Shown: in pieces, positions 34,581 to 45,756 of the stretch
Numbering within the stretch: the first letter of the stretch is position 1
How the letters are laid out: every line of letters begins with the position of its first letter
From: Kappaphycus alvarezii
Lineage: Eukaryota; Rhodophyta; Florideophyceae; Gigartinales; Solieriaceae
Direction: 5' to 3'
NCBI GenBank assembly: GCA_002205965.3
Contig: NADL03000484.1
Coordinates: forward strand, 1-64,000
DNA: 64,000 nucleotides
Translations under genes and position numbers: made by a program
Notes under the pieces: model-generated
Told to the model about the DNA's origin: nothing
Seen by the model: the letters and a program-made list of their open reading frames with translations, nothing else
Databases searched by the model: none

Positions 34581-34712
34581 GCGAGTGAAACATAGGGTGA
34601 AATTCTCATCAGCCGGTGCAGTGTGGCGGCGGCGGAGAAAACACTGCGGTGAAAATTGTTGTGTACGGAACGGCTACCATGAAGTTGCTGCGAGCCCTAT
34701 CAGCAAACATGC
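34581..34712 (+). repeat. Family-H repeat, copy 2
   Basis: Partner of 18760-18895. Shares GCGAGTG, ACATAGGGT and AACACTGCGGTGAAAATT. It runs into a LINE-A tail. Confidence 0.6.
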
Positions 34713-34715
34713 GTG

Positions 34716-34797
34716 TGTGGCAAATCTTTATGGCTTGCATAATGTTGCACAGACGCGCGCTGAGGGTATTCATAAATTAACGACGGATGCGGGTCTC
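34716..34797 (-). repeat. LINE-A 3' tail
   Basis: Reverse LINE-A 3' end (GCAAATCTTTATGG, then ATTCATAAATTAACGACGGA). It lies directly 5' of copia C2. Confidence 0.75.
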
Positions 34798-34804
34798 ACG
34801 GAGA

Positions 34805-37493
34805 ATTTACCAAAGAGAAATATTTAGTACCTGCGTAATGACAGGGGCAGTGATTTTATGTCGAAAGAAATAGAACGAATATTGAGGATACACAGTATCT
34901 CACATCAAGTTACACCACCAAATTTGCCCGAATCGAACGGAAGGGCAGAGAGATTGAACTGAACTCTCACTGATGGCGCAAGGAGCATTTTATCGGAACT
35001 GAAAGCGATTAAACATATGGATAACTATGAAATACTGTGGGCTGAGGCCATGGAGACGATGAAATATGTAGGGAACAGATCGCTGACTAAGTCATCACAT
35101 GGCCCTTTTGGAAGGAAGACCTATTTGAAATAATACAGTTTAAGAAACCAGACCTGTCAAATTTCAGGATTTTCGGATGCAAGGTTCATCTAAAAAAGCG
35201 AAGTAGGTACCTCCAATGCAAGTTCGATTCTCGCACTTGGGAGGTAATACACGTTGGCTACAGTGGTAGCGACGCTTACAGAATATATGTTCCTGAAATG
35301 GAGAAAGTGATAATTTCCCGTCACGTGACATTTATGGAAGAGACAGGGACCAAAAAAAGTTCAAAGAGCAGAGTGATAAGCACCGAGAATAGAAACAGAG
35401 AGAATTATCATGGAAAGGACATTGAAAAAATATCTATGGATGATGAACAAAGCCATTGTGGCACTGAAATACAAAAAATAATAGAGATAACTCAGATATA
35501 TCAACTCACATACCAGAGAAATCAAGGTGAGTGGTGAAACCACCAGACAGACTGACATATGACAGTATGATGGCATTAATGACAGCAAAGGAGACAAAAA
35601 ATAACTTGGATGATGACGAAGTACCGACAGACATACAGCAGATGGGGAACAGTCCACAATGTAAGGAGTAGATGGATGCCATACGTGCAGAGCTAAAGTC
35701 TATTACTGACCATGATGTTTATGAAGTAAGTGACATCCCAAAGGGGAAGAAAATGAGAAGACCCAAACGGACCTTTGGCATTAAGAAAGATGCCAACGGA
35801 AATATCTTGGGACATAAGGCTCGAATTGTTGCTCGGGGACTTATGCAGATACAAAGTGTGGATTTTTATGAAGTATTTGTGCCAGTTACGAAGTTTTCAA
35901 CAGTAAAATTCCTGTTGGGATACACTGCTCTAAATTATTATGAACTTCCAAAAATCGACGTGAAGACGGCGTTTTTAAATGGAGACCTAGATGAAGAGCT
36001 ATACCTGGAGCCAATTAAGGTACCAAGAAAGCTACAGAAAGAATTTAAGTATACTTCATGGAAGAACAAAGGGTGGCGACTTAAGAAGAAGATTTATGGA
36101 TTAAGGCAAGCCTCAAGTGCTTGGGCTATAAAGTTCGCCAAGTTTATGTATGAAATTGAATCTACGCAGTCCGATGTGGATCTGTGTTAGTACCGACAAG
36201 TGATCGATGGATCAGTCGTGTATGCTGTAGTTTATGTCGAAGATATATTGATAGCCGCTAAAACTGATTACATTTTCCAAGTAGTCAAGGAAATGTTCAG
36301 GAAAAGCTTTGAAATCAGAGATCTCAAGGCCACAAGCTATTTTCTCGGAGTAAGCATACAAAGAGAAAGAGAAAATGGATCACAAGTATAGACGAAAGAA
36401 GATATATTAGAAAGATACTACAAAGCTTTGGCATGTCGGATGAAAACCGGACAAAGATTCCCATGGTACCAGATATTACGATATTAAAGCGAAAGGATGA
36501 TGATATGATTAAAAATCAGCCGTATAGAGAGCTGGTTGGAAGTCTGATGTACTTAGCGGTAATCACCCGTCCTGACATAATGTTTGCCGTTGGATTTCTG
36601 CCAAGGCACTATAGTGATCCAAGCTTGGATCATTGGATCGCAGCAAAACGAATAAATAGTTATTTGAAACAGAAGATTACCTATCAAATCGTTTATTCTG
36701 GAAAAGAAAAAAGGGGTATTATTGGATACACAGATTTAGACTGGGAAGGTGATGTTACAAGAACGTCCACTAGTGGATATGTATTTTTCCACGCGGGTGG
36801 AGCAATTTCATGGAATTCAAAGCTACAAAGTGTTGTAGCTTCTTCAAGCACAGACTCAAAGTACATTGAAAAAGCAGAAGCTACACGGGAAGCAATGTGT
36901 ATGATAAAAATCATTAAATTATTGTGAAGCATGCAGTCTACAGAGGATATTTATGCGGATAGCAAAATGGCTATCAAGATAGGCAAGGAAGAGTCAACCA
37001 CTGAGAGTAGCAAGTACATTGATGTATAATGTCACCCTACGAGCGATTATGTGAGCAAAGGAATAATCAAGGTAGAGTACATCCCCACGACATCAATGGT
37101 TACTGACTGCATGAATAAGCCACTAGGGAGACCGAAGTTGTAGCAATTCGCTTCATCAAAGGGAATGAAACTAGAACAAGACTAATCTGAGGGGGCATAC
37201 AAGGAGACAAATACACGTGTAATAATTTCAGATTAGCTCTTTGGATGCGTTTACCAGCATCAAGATTAGTCACGTGGCTGAGTTGTTTTCAGTATTTGCT
37301 ATGCTAGATCAACAGATCTGTTGAGCATATAAGCTAGTTTTTGTTGCTACGGCAGTCAAAAAAAGCATAGGTTCAAGTAAAAAGAAAACCAACTTGTTAA
37401 AGGTCATAGTTTGACCTAGAATCTACAGTAGCGACTAACAGCGCCGCTGTGTTTAAGAGTGCTTAAAACACTAAGATTCCCTGAACCGTAACA
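34805..37493 (+). mobile_element. Ty1/copia element C2, 3' half
   Basis: Parts in order: the end of the integrase core (about 34840-34965, IHSISHQVTPPNLPESNGRA); reverse transcriptase (about 35672-36390, KARIVARGL, VDVKTAFLNGDLDEELYLE-like block at 35955, and a YVED catalytic box near 36235); RNase H (about 36500-36930, SSSTDSKYIEKAEATREAMC); 3' LTR 37218-37493. The 5' third is missing. It has a handful of breaks. Its LTR family is that of C3. Confidence 0.88.
37218..37493 (+). repeat. 3' LTR of copia C2
   Basis: 276 bp, TGTAATAATTTCAG...CGTAACA. Contains a GAGCATATAAGC box. It ends exactly where LINE D1 begins. Confidence 0.85.
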
Positions 37494-38914
37494 GATGGAA
37501 CTGAAAACCAGTTTTGAAATTGTGGGCGACAACACAGGCAGGCCTTCTGTACCCCTTCATCTGTGGCAATTGGACGATGGGTACAAAGTGGGCACCCACA
37601 AAGCCATTCGAACGGCACTAAAGGTCCTCTCTTCCGCGAAGGTTCGCAGTTTGTGTTTACACCTTCGCATGGATAAGTCTGCTGTCTGGTGGCCAACCGC
37701 ACCCTCAACCTGTTCAGCAGTCCCTCCCATGTGAGCTTTGCCAGAACTATGACGCCGGGACAACAGTGGTCCGCGCATCCCATCTGGTCGGACTTATTCA
37801 TGGAGCACGAGTTTTCAAAGCACGTCGCTTCGTTACAGCCTCTCCTCAAATCCCTGTTAACCCTGGAAGACACTCATGTGGCCCTCTACTTACTGCGGAC
37901 CTGCATTGGTGTATGTCGGATCAACCACCTTTAACGTGTAATTCTCTCCAATTAAACTCTCAAGGGAGCTGCGGAATTCTACACCGCTGTGGAAGACACG
38001 CTGCGGCGGTGGTGGGCGAGATTCTGGATGCAGACACTTTTTGGGATTTTCAACTTCCTATTGCGCCCTTTGGACCCCGCAAACCAACATTTGGCGTCGG
38101 GCTCCGCTCCGCTAAGCACACTACTGCGGCTTCCTTCCTTTCCTCTGTATCCCTCACGCGTGCTCTGTGCTCTGCTCTCCTTCCTGTGCTACCAAAAACT
38201 GCTCTCCAATCTTACACATCCGCAGTTCGGGCACATGATGAGAGGGAGGCAGAATTGGAACCCAAGAAGGTTGTACAGTTCACGGCTAACGACTCAAGGA
38301 AGCGGTTTGGGCAAAGGTAACTCGCTCCCCAGTTTAGGAAAAGGCCTTTGAGGCCATGCCAAAGGGGGATGAGAGGACCATGGCACACCGAGCTTCGTTG
38401 TCAGTGGATGGATTCAAGGACTGGATTTCATGCCAGCCGGCTCCAGACCTAGGCACCTTCATCTCGAACCGTGTTTGTAAGACGTGGTTGCAGTTCTATT
38501 GCTGGGTACCACTGTTTTATCCAGCTTCAAAATGCCGCAAGGGGGGATGTACGACACTTATGGATCAGTACGGTGACCACAAGCTATGCTGTGGCTATAG
38601 ATCCACCCGTGTGTGGCGGCACGACACGCAAACACAGTTGTGTGTCGCAGATCTCTCCAAAACCCTTCAACGCCCTGCCCTTGAACCTCCCCATGCCGTC
38701 CATGAAGTTCGCCCGGACATGAAGGCGCTTAAAGAGATCAGGGCACGAAATATTATGACGTGGCCGTCATCCATCACTTGACTTCCGACCGCCTTCCCTC
38801 CCTGGCGTGATGCCAACTCAAGCTCCATAAGCATACTGTCTTGGCAGAGACACTCCCTTCCCCGAGTTGATACGTGCCAAGGGTCCAGGGCATCGTTTCA
38901 TTGCCCCTCTACTC

Positions 38915-40415
38915 TGATATGGGTAAATGGTCGGGAAAAGAGATAATCAGAACCCAAGTACCCCAAAAAGAGGTGTTGCAAGCGACAAAGGCGCTGCAGT
39001 GGTATAGTCAAACGAAGAAAAAAGTTTGGGTAAGGACGAAAGTTGAGAGGGCTACAAGCAATTATGGGAGCAGGGTCTACCACTGATGCTCTGTGACCAG
39101 CGTAAGAAAAATGGTTCTTCGGTCTGAAGTTAATTCTCAACTTCCTACTATTCGGGGCTTGAATTGAATTTGTCTGCCAACTTGCTTGACCTCCACAACA
39201 GGAAGCAGTTTAATCGGCTTATATCGACTTTTTGGCTAGCTTTAAAGCCTCAAAGAAACATACTGAGAACCATAAAATGCATCAAATTGAATCGTGTGAA
39301 CGAAAAAGGTTAACAGGGAATAATATAAGGATAGATATCTAGATTTATTCCTTAATACATTAGTCCTCTAGATTGGTGCCAAAAAATTCCCTCCAAATAT
39401 ACATATCACCCAAACATTCTCTAGAAATATCCGCGAACGGCTTACAATTCTCTATTTCCTCCTGGGAAATACCTAAACCACTGAAGATTCCCTCATCCGG
39501 TTCCAGAGTCGGGACCACCTGGTTCATACTTTCCGGCGCCCTCCCCACTATTCTAGCCTTTTCTATGTCTCACTCCCCCTCATTCTCTTCGTCCTTCCCT
39601 TCATTCTCCTCTTCATCCTTGTTAGAAGAGTCGGAGATAACGATTACTCCCTCAGTCTCCCCTTCGTTATCCACAGTAGCTCCCCACTGTTTTGCACCAG
39701 TGGCTCCCACGGGTACATCTAGTCCTCCTCTTTATCCTCCTTTTCCGACCCATCTTCCTCCTCTTCCTCTACCTCCTCCTCTGCCGCTTTTGCCTCCTCG
39801 AAGCAGAAACGGCTGACCCACTACCGAACGCATTCCTGGTCCATTCCCCTGCAGTATTCATCATAATCTGTTGGTCCGTTGACCATCGGGCCAGCGCGTT
39901 GAGGGGTCTGTCGGGATGACTTGGCGATGGTGAGGGACGGGCGGTGGTTGGTCATTTTAAAGGGAAAAAAGAGGTGAGCCGATGTGGTAGTTGATGGCGA
40001 AGGGTTTCCTCAAGGACGCCGATTTCGAACTTTAAATAGGGCGATATCTTCGAAACGTTTCACGGCCTTGGACAAAATAAAACAATGTGAGCAATGCCGC
40101 GGCTTTGAATTTGCATGCAATCAGGGCAATAACTAAGAATATGCTTGATAAAATATCAGAACTTAATTTGGAGGACGAAGTGGATCACGAGTAGAAAGAA
40201 TTCTATTTTGAAACCGGAGGACCAGAATGCTTAAAGACAAAATAAAAATAGAGTTGCGTAGTGAATTTGGATTCATGGGGAAAATCGTTTCATGATTTTG
40301 TTCTTGAAAGAAAATTGATGGGAATAGTTGTCTTTGAAAACTCACAGAGACGTAGAAGGTAGAAGTTTGTGGAGAGGACCGCCCTCCTACAGAAAAGACT
40401 GTTTCTGTAACAACA
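38915..40415 (-). mobile_element. Solo LTR carrying an internal reading frame (LTR 3)
   Basis: 1501 bp, reverse orientation, with a perfect target duplication TACTC (38910-38914 and 40416-40420). It splits the C-terminus of LINE D1. The R-U5 end matches gypsy G2's LTR; the U3 is long and holds copy L3. Confidence 0.9.
39360..39955 (-). other. LTR-borne reading frame, copy L3
   Basis: ATG at 39955, about 80 bp after a TATTTAAAG box (near 40035). N-terminal block MTNHRPSLTIAKSSRQ, then VNGPTDYDEYCRG. C-terminal block NQVVPTLEPDEGIFSGLGIS and EEIENCKPFADIS. The middle is a purine-rich acidic linker. The copy is broken. Confidence 0.6.
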
Positions 40416-40959
40416 TACTCTCCACGTTGAGGGGCTGGCACCCCACCGCTCGGGACTTCGCCAACCGGGTCGCGACTGGTGCCGCATTGGCTTTTGTTCC
40501 GATTTCTGATATCCAGCAATCATTATTAGCTCGTCACGCAGCTAGATTCGTCCAAAATAACGCCAGTTGTTTGTTGGAACAAGTTTTGAGCGCCACTTAG
40601 GCCACTAATTGAAGTTGTGTGTATTTTAGAGAACCTTCGTTCTCAGAGCATCCCCACCCGTTGGGTCAAATGATCAAATATTTATGAAATGTTCTCTACA
40701 CTTATTGGTCGATGTAATTTAGTTGTTTTAACTCTTTGCCTCTGCCCTCTGTTCCCACCTGTCGATCTCTTCTCGACGCCCAAGCTACATCCTCCTACTC
40801 GGCAGACCCTGTTCTCGACTTCACAACTCAATTGAGGCTAACCTCAATCTCCCTTCTATTGTCAGCAACGAAGATGTCTGGCCCGATGCAGATGCAGCTA
40901 TATCACGAATTAGCTTCTAATGATTGGTTAAACTTAATTTTACGAGTTACTTGAATCCG

Positions 40960-42191
40960 TTGACCATCCAAAACGAGGGGGGTCTGGACCTGGTCGTGCT
41001 CCCAAATTTGAGCGTTTCCATATACAAGGCGCTCAGCGCCTTTATGACGACTAATTTTCCGAGAATCTAGTCTGTGATGAAAAGCTCTTTAAAAGTCGCT
41101 TTCGAACATCACGTGACACATTTCTGCGCAATTTATCAGTTCTTGAGACCAACTCTTACTTTACTCAGAGACGAGATTGCACTGGGAAAATAGGATTTTA
41201 ATGACTGCAGAAAACTACAGCAGCGCTGCGCGTATTGGCGTATGGATGCGCCTCGGATGCAGTTTACGAATAATTTCGTCTGGGGGCCTCCGCAAGGAAT
41301 CAATGCCCTTGTGAGTTTGTGAAAACTGTCATAGACAATTTCTCAAATGCGTATCTACGCTCACCTACAGAACAAGATAACAGAAGGCTTCTACGCAAAT
41401 CAGCTAAGCGCAGTATTCCGGGTATGATTAGCAGTCTCGACTGCTGTAAATAGATTTGCAAGAATTGCCCCACGTCGTGGCATGGGCATTTTGAAGGTAA
41501 CGAAGGCGTTCCTACTATTACACTCGAAGTAATTGCTGATGAAACTCTGTGGATCTGGCGCTCGTCTTTCGGCATGCCTGGGTCGTGTAATGATATAAAT
41601 GAGCTAGACGCCTCCCCGTTACTAGCAAATATTGCTAATGGCGGGTAACCTTCGCCCATCGAGTGCATAATATCAGGTCAAAAACGTAATATTCCCTACT
41701 TGTTGGTAGATGGTATTTACCCCAAATGGCCTATTTTCGTCTATACTGTGTTAGAACCCATGACGAAGAACAATCTTTTGCTATGAAAAGCTCAAAACTC
41801 TACTCGGGAAGATGTCAAACTGTCGTTAAGTGTCTTTCAGGGGAATATGCACATTAGTTTACGGCCTGGAAGGTTCCTTTCGAAGGAGTTTATGGGCAAT
41901 ATTGTGAAGTGCTGTGTAATAATTCATAAAATGGCCGTTGAGGAACGGGAATATTTTGAAGAACTGCATTCTACAGAGCAAGATATACCCGGTAATATTA
42001 CAGTAGAAGACAACGCCGTCTCAATGCGGGGTTCACTTGAACCTCCGAATGAATTGATCAAGGCACCTCCCGCTTCTCTTGCAGCTCTTTGTGAGGCCTC
42101 AGTATTTACTGGAAACGATGTTCAGTTCTGGAACACCACAAAACTGGCCATTGGCAATCTTTGGGTGACGAAGGGATCCTCTGCAATTTAA
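40960..42191 (+). pseudogene. Harbinger transposase (DDE_4 type), broken
   Basis: Seen: an N-terminal block near 40972-41190 (GRAPKFERFHIQGAQRLYDD and FRTSRDTFLRNLS); SSLDCC followed by an in-frame stop (about 41428-41452), which holds the first catalytic Asp; CKNCPTSWHGHFEGNEGVPT and LWIWRSSFGMPGSCNDINEL (about 41458-41610), the Harbinger signature; YLLVDGIYPKWP (second Asp, about 41700); and the C-terminus NIVKCCVIIHKMAVEE (about 41895). The third acidic position, usually in an ERAFG-like block, reads DVKLSFRG near 41815, so the catalytic Glu seems lost. Stops and frame changes near 41190, 41450, 41650 and 41780 break the frame. Confidence 0.85.
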
Positions 42192-42715
42192 TCTTCAGTT
42201 CATCTAAATATCCTTACAAGTCTCGGTATAAATATTAATGCTTCATAGTTCATGAGCCGCGTTTCGTTACTAAACTGCCCTCATGAGGATTTCTTCTCAC
42301 TGATCTGAGCAAATTAATCATTAGCACTCGATACTCCGTTTCCATATGAAGATGAAACCTACGATAGTGCGGCTGATATATCCCACGCGAACACAGCACC
42401 AACATGTGCACGAGCCTTAAGCAGAGCCGCAGCACGTAGGAGGTTAAAGAACTCCACTGGCCCTTACTGATCGCCTTCTGCAGGGGAATTCGACAATACC
42501 ATGACGTTGTTGTGCCATTCGAGAGCGTCGTTTCATGCTTTCTGTAGCTGCACTGCATCTTTGGCTATTGTTATCTTCTTTTGTGTTTCTTTTGTCTTGT
42601 TTGACAATTATTTAGCTCTACGTCTCCCACGGGAAGTATTGCAGTCCGTTGAGACGTCTGTATTTCGCCTTGGCCATGGACAACTGCAGTTTTGATAAAA
42701 CCCCAGACGTTAATG

Positions 42716-43474
42716 TTAAAATAGAATCCGTTTGTCTGCATTTTGTAGAATGACTTGCGGTGAAGATACTGCATTTGTAGACCCGTTACGTCCAGCCATG
42801 AACTTGGGATGTTCTCGCGGAAACGTCCATGCATCGAAAACCTTAAAGGGTCGCCTGCAGCTCTCAGTAGCAGTAGAGATTGTGAGACCGTTGTAAAAAG
42901 CGGTGGAAATTATGTATAAATTTGAATCAGAAACACCAGTTTGCTTTTTATTCTTAACTACAGAAACGCAGCCAGCATACTTGACACACTGCTTACTTAA
43001 GAGTTTTATAAGAGCTTTGATGGAGTCTGTGGACTGTTCTTCTGTAGATGCAGGCTTAAAATGAGCAAAATGCTCTGCAAAGCGCTGGAACGACATCAAA
43101 AACTTCTATTCAGAACCTACAATAGGGTCTTTCGAAACTTTCAGCCAGGCCCTTGCAAGCGCACAATCGTCCAACACGGAGTAATTTGTCCCTCTAGATC
43201 TCGTACTAGGCGGAGCAGATGCTGGCGCGCCAGGCGCAGAAGGAAGTGGTGAAGAAGCGACCGTTGTGGATGGAGCAGAAGATGCCTGAGGGGTAGAGTG
43301 AGAACCCGGTTGAGAAGCGATCTGTACAGCATACGAAAGATAGATCGTTGAGGGAGGACCAGGCACAGATGAAGAACGGGTTTTTGAGGAATGGGCAAGC
43401 AAAGAGGTCGTAGAGGGAATAATAATAGAAGCAGAAGATAAGGATGAGTGGCGTGGTTGTTGGAAGTTGCTCAT
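42716..43474 (-). pseudogene. Harbinger Myb/SANT-like accessory protein, one in-frame stop
   Basis: On the minus strand the ATG at 43474 opens a Ser/Pro/Ala-rich lead of about 90 residues. It is followed by a trihelix or SANT-like block (GTNYSVLDDCALARAWLKVS, DPIVGSE). A TAG sits where related proteins have Gln-Lys; the frame then continues (SFQRFAEHF, TEEQSTDSIKALIKLLSKQC) to a stop at 42716. Such proteins bind the element's DNA and carry the transposase to the nucleus. Apart from this one stop it is well kept. Confidence 0.75.
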
Positions 43475-43889
43475 TATATTGGAGCAATCCTCCAAAGAGT
43501 TTAGGCGAACCAGCTTTGTGGGAGGCGGGACTATCGTGATTACATATATCGTTTTTGCACAGTATCTGGCGGTTTGATCGGGATGAAAGACTTGGAATAT
43601 TTAGCAGGAAAAGAGAAGGATGCCCAATCATATGGCGACAAATATATGCGCGCAGAGTGCAAAGTTGTAAATTCTGGAGTTAAACTGAGGCCGATTTGAA
43701 TCTCCAGTTCTGCCATTTTGCAAATATTCGCTTTTCTAAGTTGCCCTTGGGAACTTGTAAAATAGGATCAAATGGAATTTTTATTCATTTCTTGATTTTC
43801 ATCAACCGGTGGGGATGCTCTCAGGGTATGTACGGTAAGTGATTACCCTCCTTACAGTAGTCCTAGTCTGCGATTGCTCTTAGTGGTGG

Positions 43890-43955
43890 TGGTAAATCTT
43901 TATGGGGTTTTCAATGTTGCACAGGATCGTACGCAGAGTATTCATAAATTAACGC
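43890..43955 (-). repeat. LINE-A 3' tail
   Basis: GGTGGTAAATCTTTATGGG and ATTCATAAATTAACGC mark the reverse of the LINE-A end. It lies just outside the Harbinger right end. Confidence 0.7.
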
Positions 43956-44984
43956 TTAGCATGAAAAATAAATGTACTAACCCATTCAAGTAAACATCTA
44001 AAACACCCATTTATCAGTAAATTTAAGTATACCAACCCATTCAAGTAAACCACCTTATTTACCCCTATTTATCCCGTTTGGACAGCGACTGTTCTTTTCA
44101 ATAACGCAATGAAACAATCAGAATGCACTCTATCATAGAATTCACAACCTCCGCATCACTCGTAGTAAAATAGCCCCGCCGGAAAGTTAAGTGGACGGTA
44201 CCACTCCATTTAATTAAAAGTTAAAGTAAACCACCTATATACTGTCGTGACAGAGTCGGGGGCTCGAGGCCTCTGCGACATGATAGTTCCTGGGAATATC
44301 TGATGCTTCCTCGGGACGATGCTTTTCAGATAGTTATGGGTTGGTTGGCTTTATTCTTTCTCTCTGCTTTCGAACAACAGGACGGAGCTCATGACTGCTA
44401 AGTAGAGGAACAATGTACCAAGCTGAACCACTTTTCTCGTTATTTCCGCCTCACCTGCCCTGATCTTGTACTTTGCCTGCACCACCTGTTTATTTCTTGC
44501 AACGGTACCCAGCGACTATTCCAGATCAAACTCTCGATACTACTCACGATATTAGCCCCACATATTCAAAGTTCAGAATTCAAACTATACTGGACAAGTA
44601 TGATATAATCCAGTAGAACAAATCAAGAAAATATAATAACAATTAAAACACATAATGACAAAAATATCAGAAGAAAAAATAACCAAACAAATCATCTCTT
44701 ATCACTACGACGCACTCGGTCAATGCTCAGTGCCATAGAATGATGCTATACCGGAATTTAGGGAGGAATATCGATGTATCTGATCGGAATTCTGCCTAGT
44801 CTGATTGGGTTATGAACGTGTTTTGCATGTTAACGTAGCCTCCCTCTATCTCAACAACTGGAAAAATACGGGGGGTTCATTTACTGTAACAAATAGGCTG
44901 AGTGATACCCAGTCAACTTGTATAGTAGTGTGCCTATATATGAAATTTTGAGGCAGGTTCTGATGTCACATCACTCTTACAGCT
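43956..44984. other. Intergenic repeat debris, no gene
   Basis: Reverse CCATTCAAGTAAAC units lie at 43983-44055. A possible LTR terminus or hairpin (TGTCGTGACAGAG...CTCTGCGACA) is at about 44256-44293. A diverged family-E repeat lies at about 44869-44955. No coding region was recognised. Confidence 0.45.
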
Positions 44985-45430
44985 GGGAAAAAGGTTTGGG
45001 TGTCTTACTCTTGGAAGATATATCCGCTCTACCAGCCGATCACTCTACCCGATCGGATATATCTTTCGAGAGTAAAATACCCAAAACTTTCCTCTCTACC
45101 ATCCGATCACTCTACCTGATCGGATATATCTTTCAAGAGTAAAATACCCAAAACTTTCCTCTCTACCAGATGAGCAAATCTTCCAAGACTAAAACATTCA
45201 TAGTTTTCCCATTCCACATGCCTCTAAATTAGTAAAACCCCAAACCTTTCCCCCTCTATCTCTATTGTACCGAATTCAATTTCCAACAGTAAAACATCCA
45301 AATATTTTCCTCTCTACCAGCAAGTAAAGGAGGAGAAATTTAGGTAAAACATCTAAATCTACCAACAAGTAGAGGAGGAAAAGGTTTCGGTGTTTTACTC
45401 TTGGAAGATTTATCCGATCTATCCCAAGTA
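44985..45430. repeat. Cluster of about seven LINE-B 3' tails
   Basis: In 450 bp there are two reverse tails (about 44990 and 45375) and about five forward ones (about 45052, 45118, 45175, 45230, 45280), several trimmed. CTCTACC(A) recurs at their joints. This is the densest tail cluster in the window. Confidence 0.75.
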
Positions 45431-45756
45431 GAGGGGGGTAGTGATTAAATAAGTCGCAGTTGAGGGTACTGCCAATGCGGAGAGTCGCTGTAAAAGAATA
45501 CCTTACCCCTAGGATATTTCGGCCACAAAAGACCATTCCTTTCACAAATTGAAGCAGCCCAAATTCCCCCCACTTCGAAACCCCTTCCATAGCACGATGG
45601 GCGAAGGATCTCGTAGGAACAACTTGCCTGCCATTTATAGAGACAATTATTTTTCTTTATTCTGTGATAGTAAGAGTACCGAAGCTGCAAAGGTGACGGA
45701 AGGGAGTGACAATACAACCTGTGCCGAGCGACCTCAATCGACGTCCTTTTTTGGAC
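45431..45756. other. Unassigned, with a short open frame cut by an LTR
   Basis: An ATG at 45597 opens a frame of 53 codons (MGEGSRRNNLPAIYRD...) that runs into the LTR at 45757. It could be the start of a broken host gene, but there is no homology that I recognise. Confidence 0.25.

Larger units (their letters stand above)
37494..40620 (+). mobile_element. LINE D1: R2-like LINE, RT catalytic region to C-terminus
   Basis: Begins just before the RT catalytic box (LWQLDDGYKVGTH, about 37563-37605) and HLRMDKSAVWWPTAP. Connector and thumb lie at 37740-38320 (LLTLEDTHVALYLLRTCIGV). The Cys/His cluster is at about 38530-38625 (CRKGGCTTLMDQYGDHKLCC). The nuclease core starts VRPDMKALKE at about 38705, with a DVAVIHH strand close behind. 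The C-terminus resumes after a nested solo LTR (TLRGWHPTARDFANRVATG, about 40421-40490; ends near 40599). Frames change several times. Its distance from B in sequence makes it a separate family. Confidence 0.85.
40646..43820. mobile_element. PIF/Harbinger DNA transposon
   Basis: 3175 bp with 18-bp terminal inverted repeats, one mismatch: GAGCATCCCCACCCGTTG at 40646-40663 and its reverse at 43803-43820. It is flanked by a 3-bp direct repeat TCA (40643-40645 and 43821-43823), as usual for Harbinger elements. It carries the two expected genes in convergent orientation: a DDE transposase (plus) and a Myb/SANT-like accessory protein (minus). In this superfamily both proteins are needed to move the element. 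Both genes are damaged. Confidence 0.9.

Noticed and set aside
31640-37493. Copia C3 and C2 as one inverted element
   Set aside because: LINE E1, a family-H repeat and a LINE-A tail lie between them, and there is no direct evidence for an inversion. Treated as two copies of one family.
44256-44400. A further solo LTR starting TGTCGTGACAG
   Set aside because: No right end, target duplication or second copy was found. Noted only inside the spacer entry.
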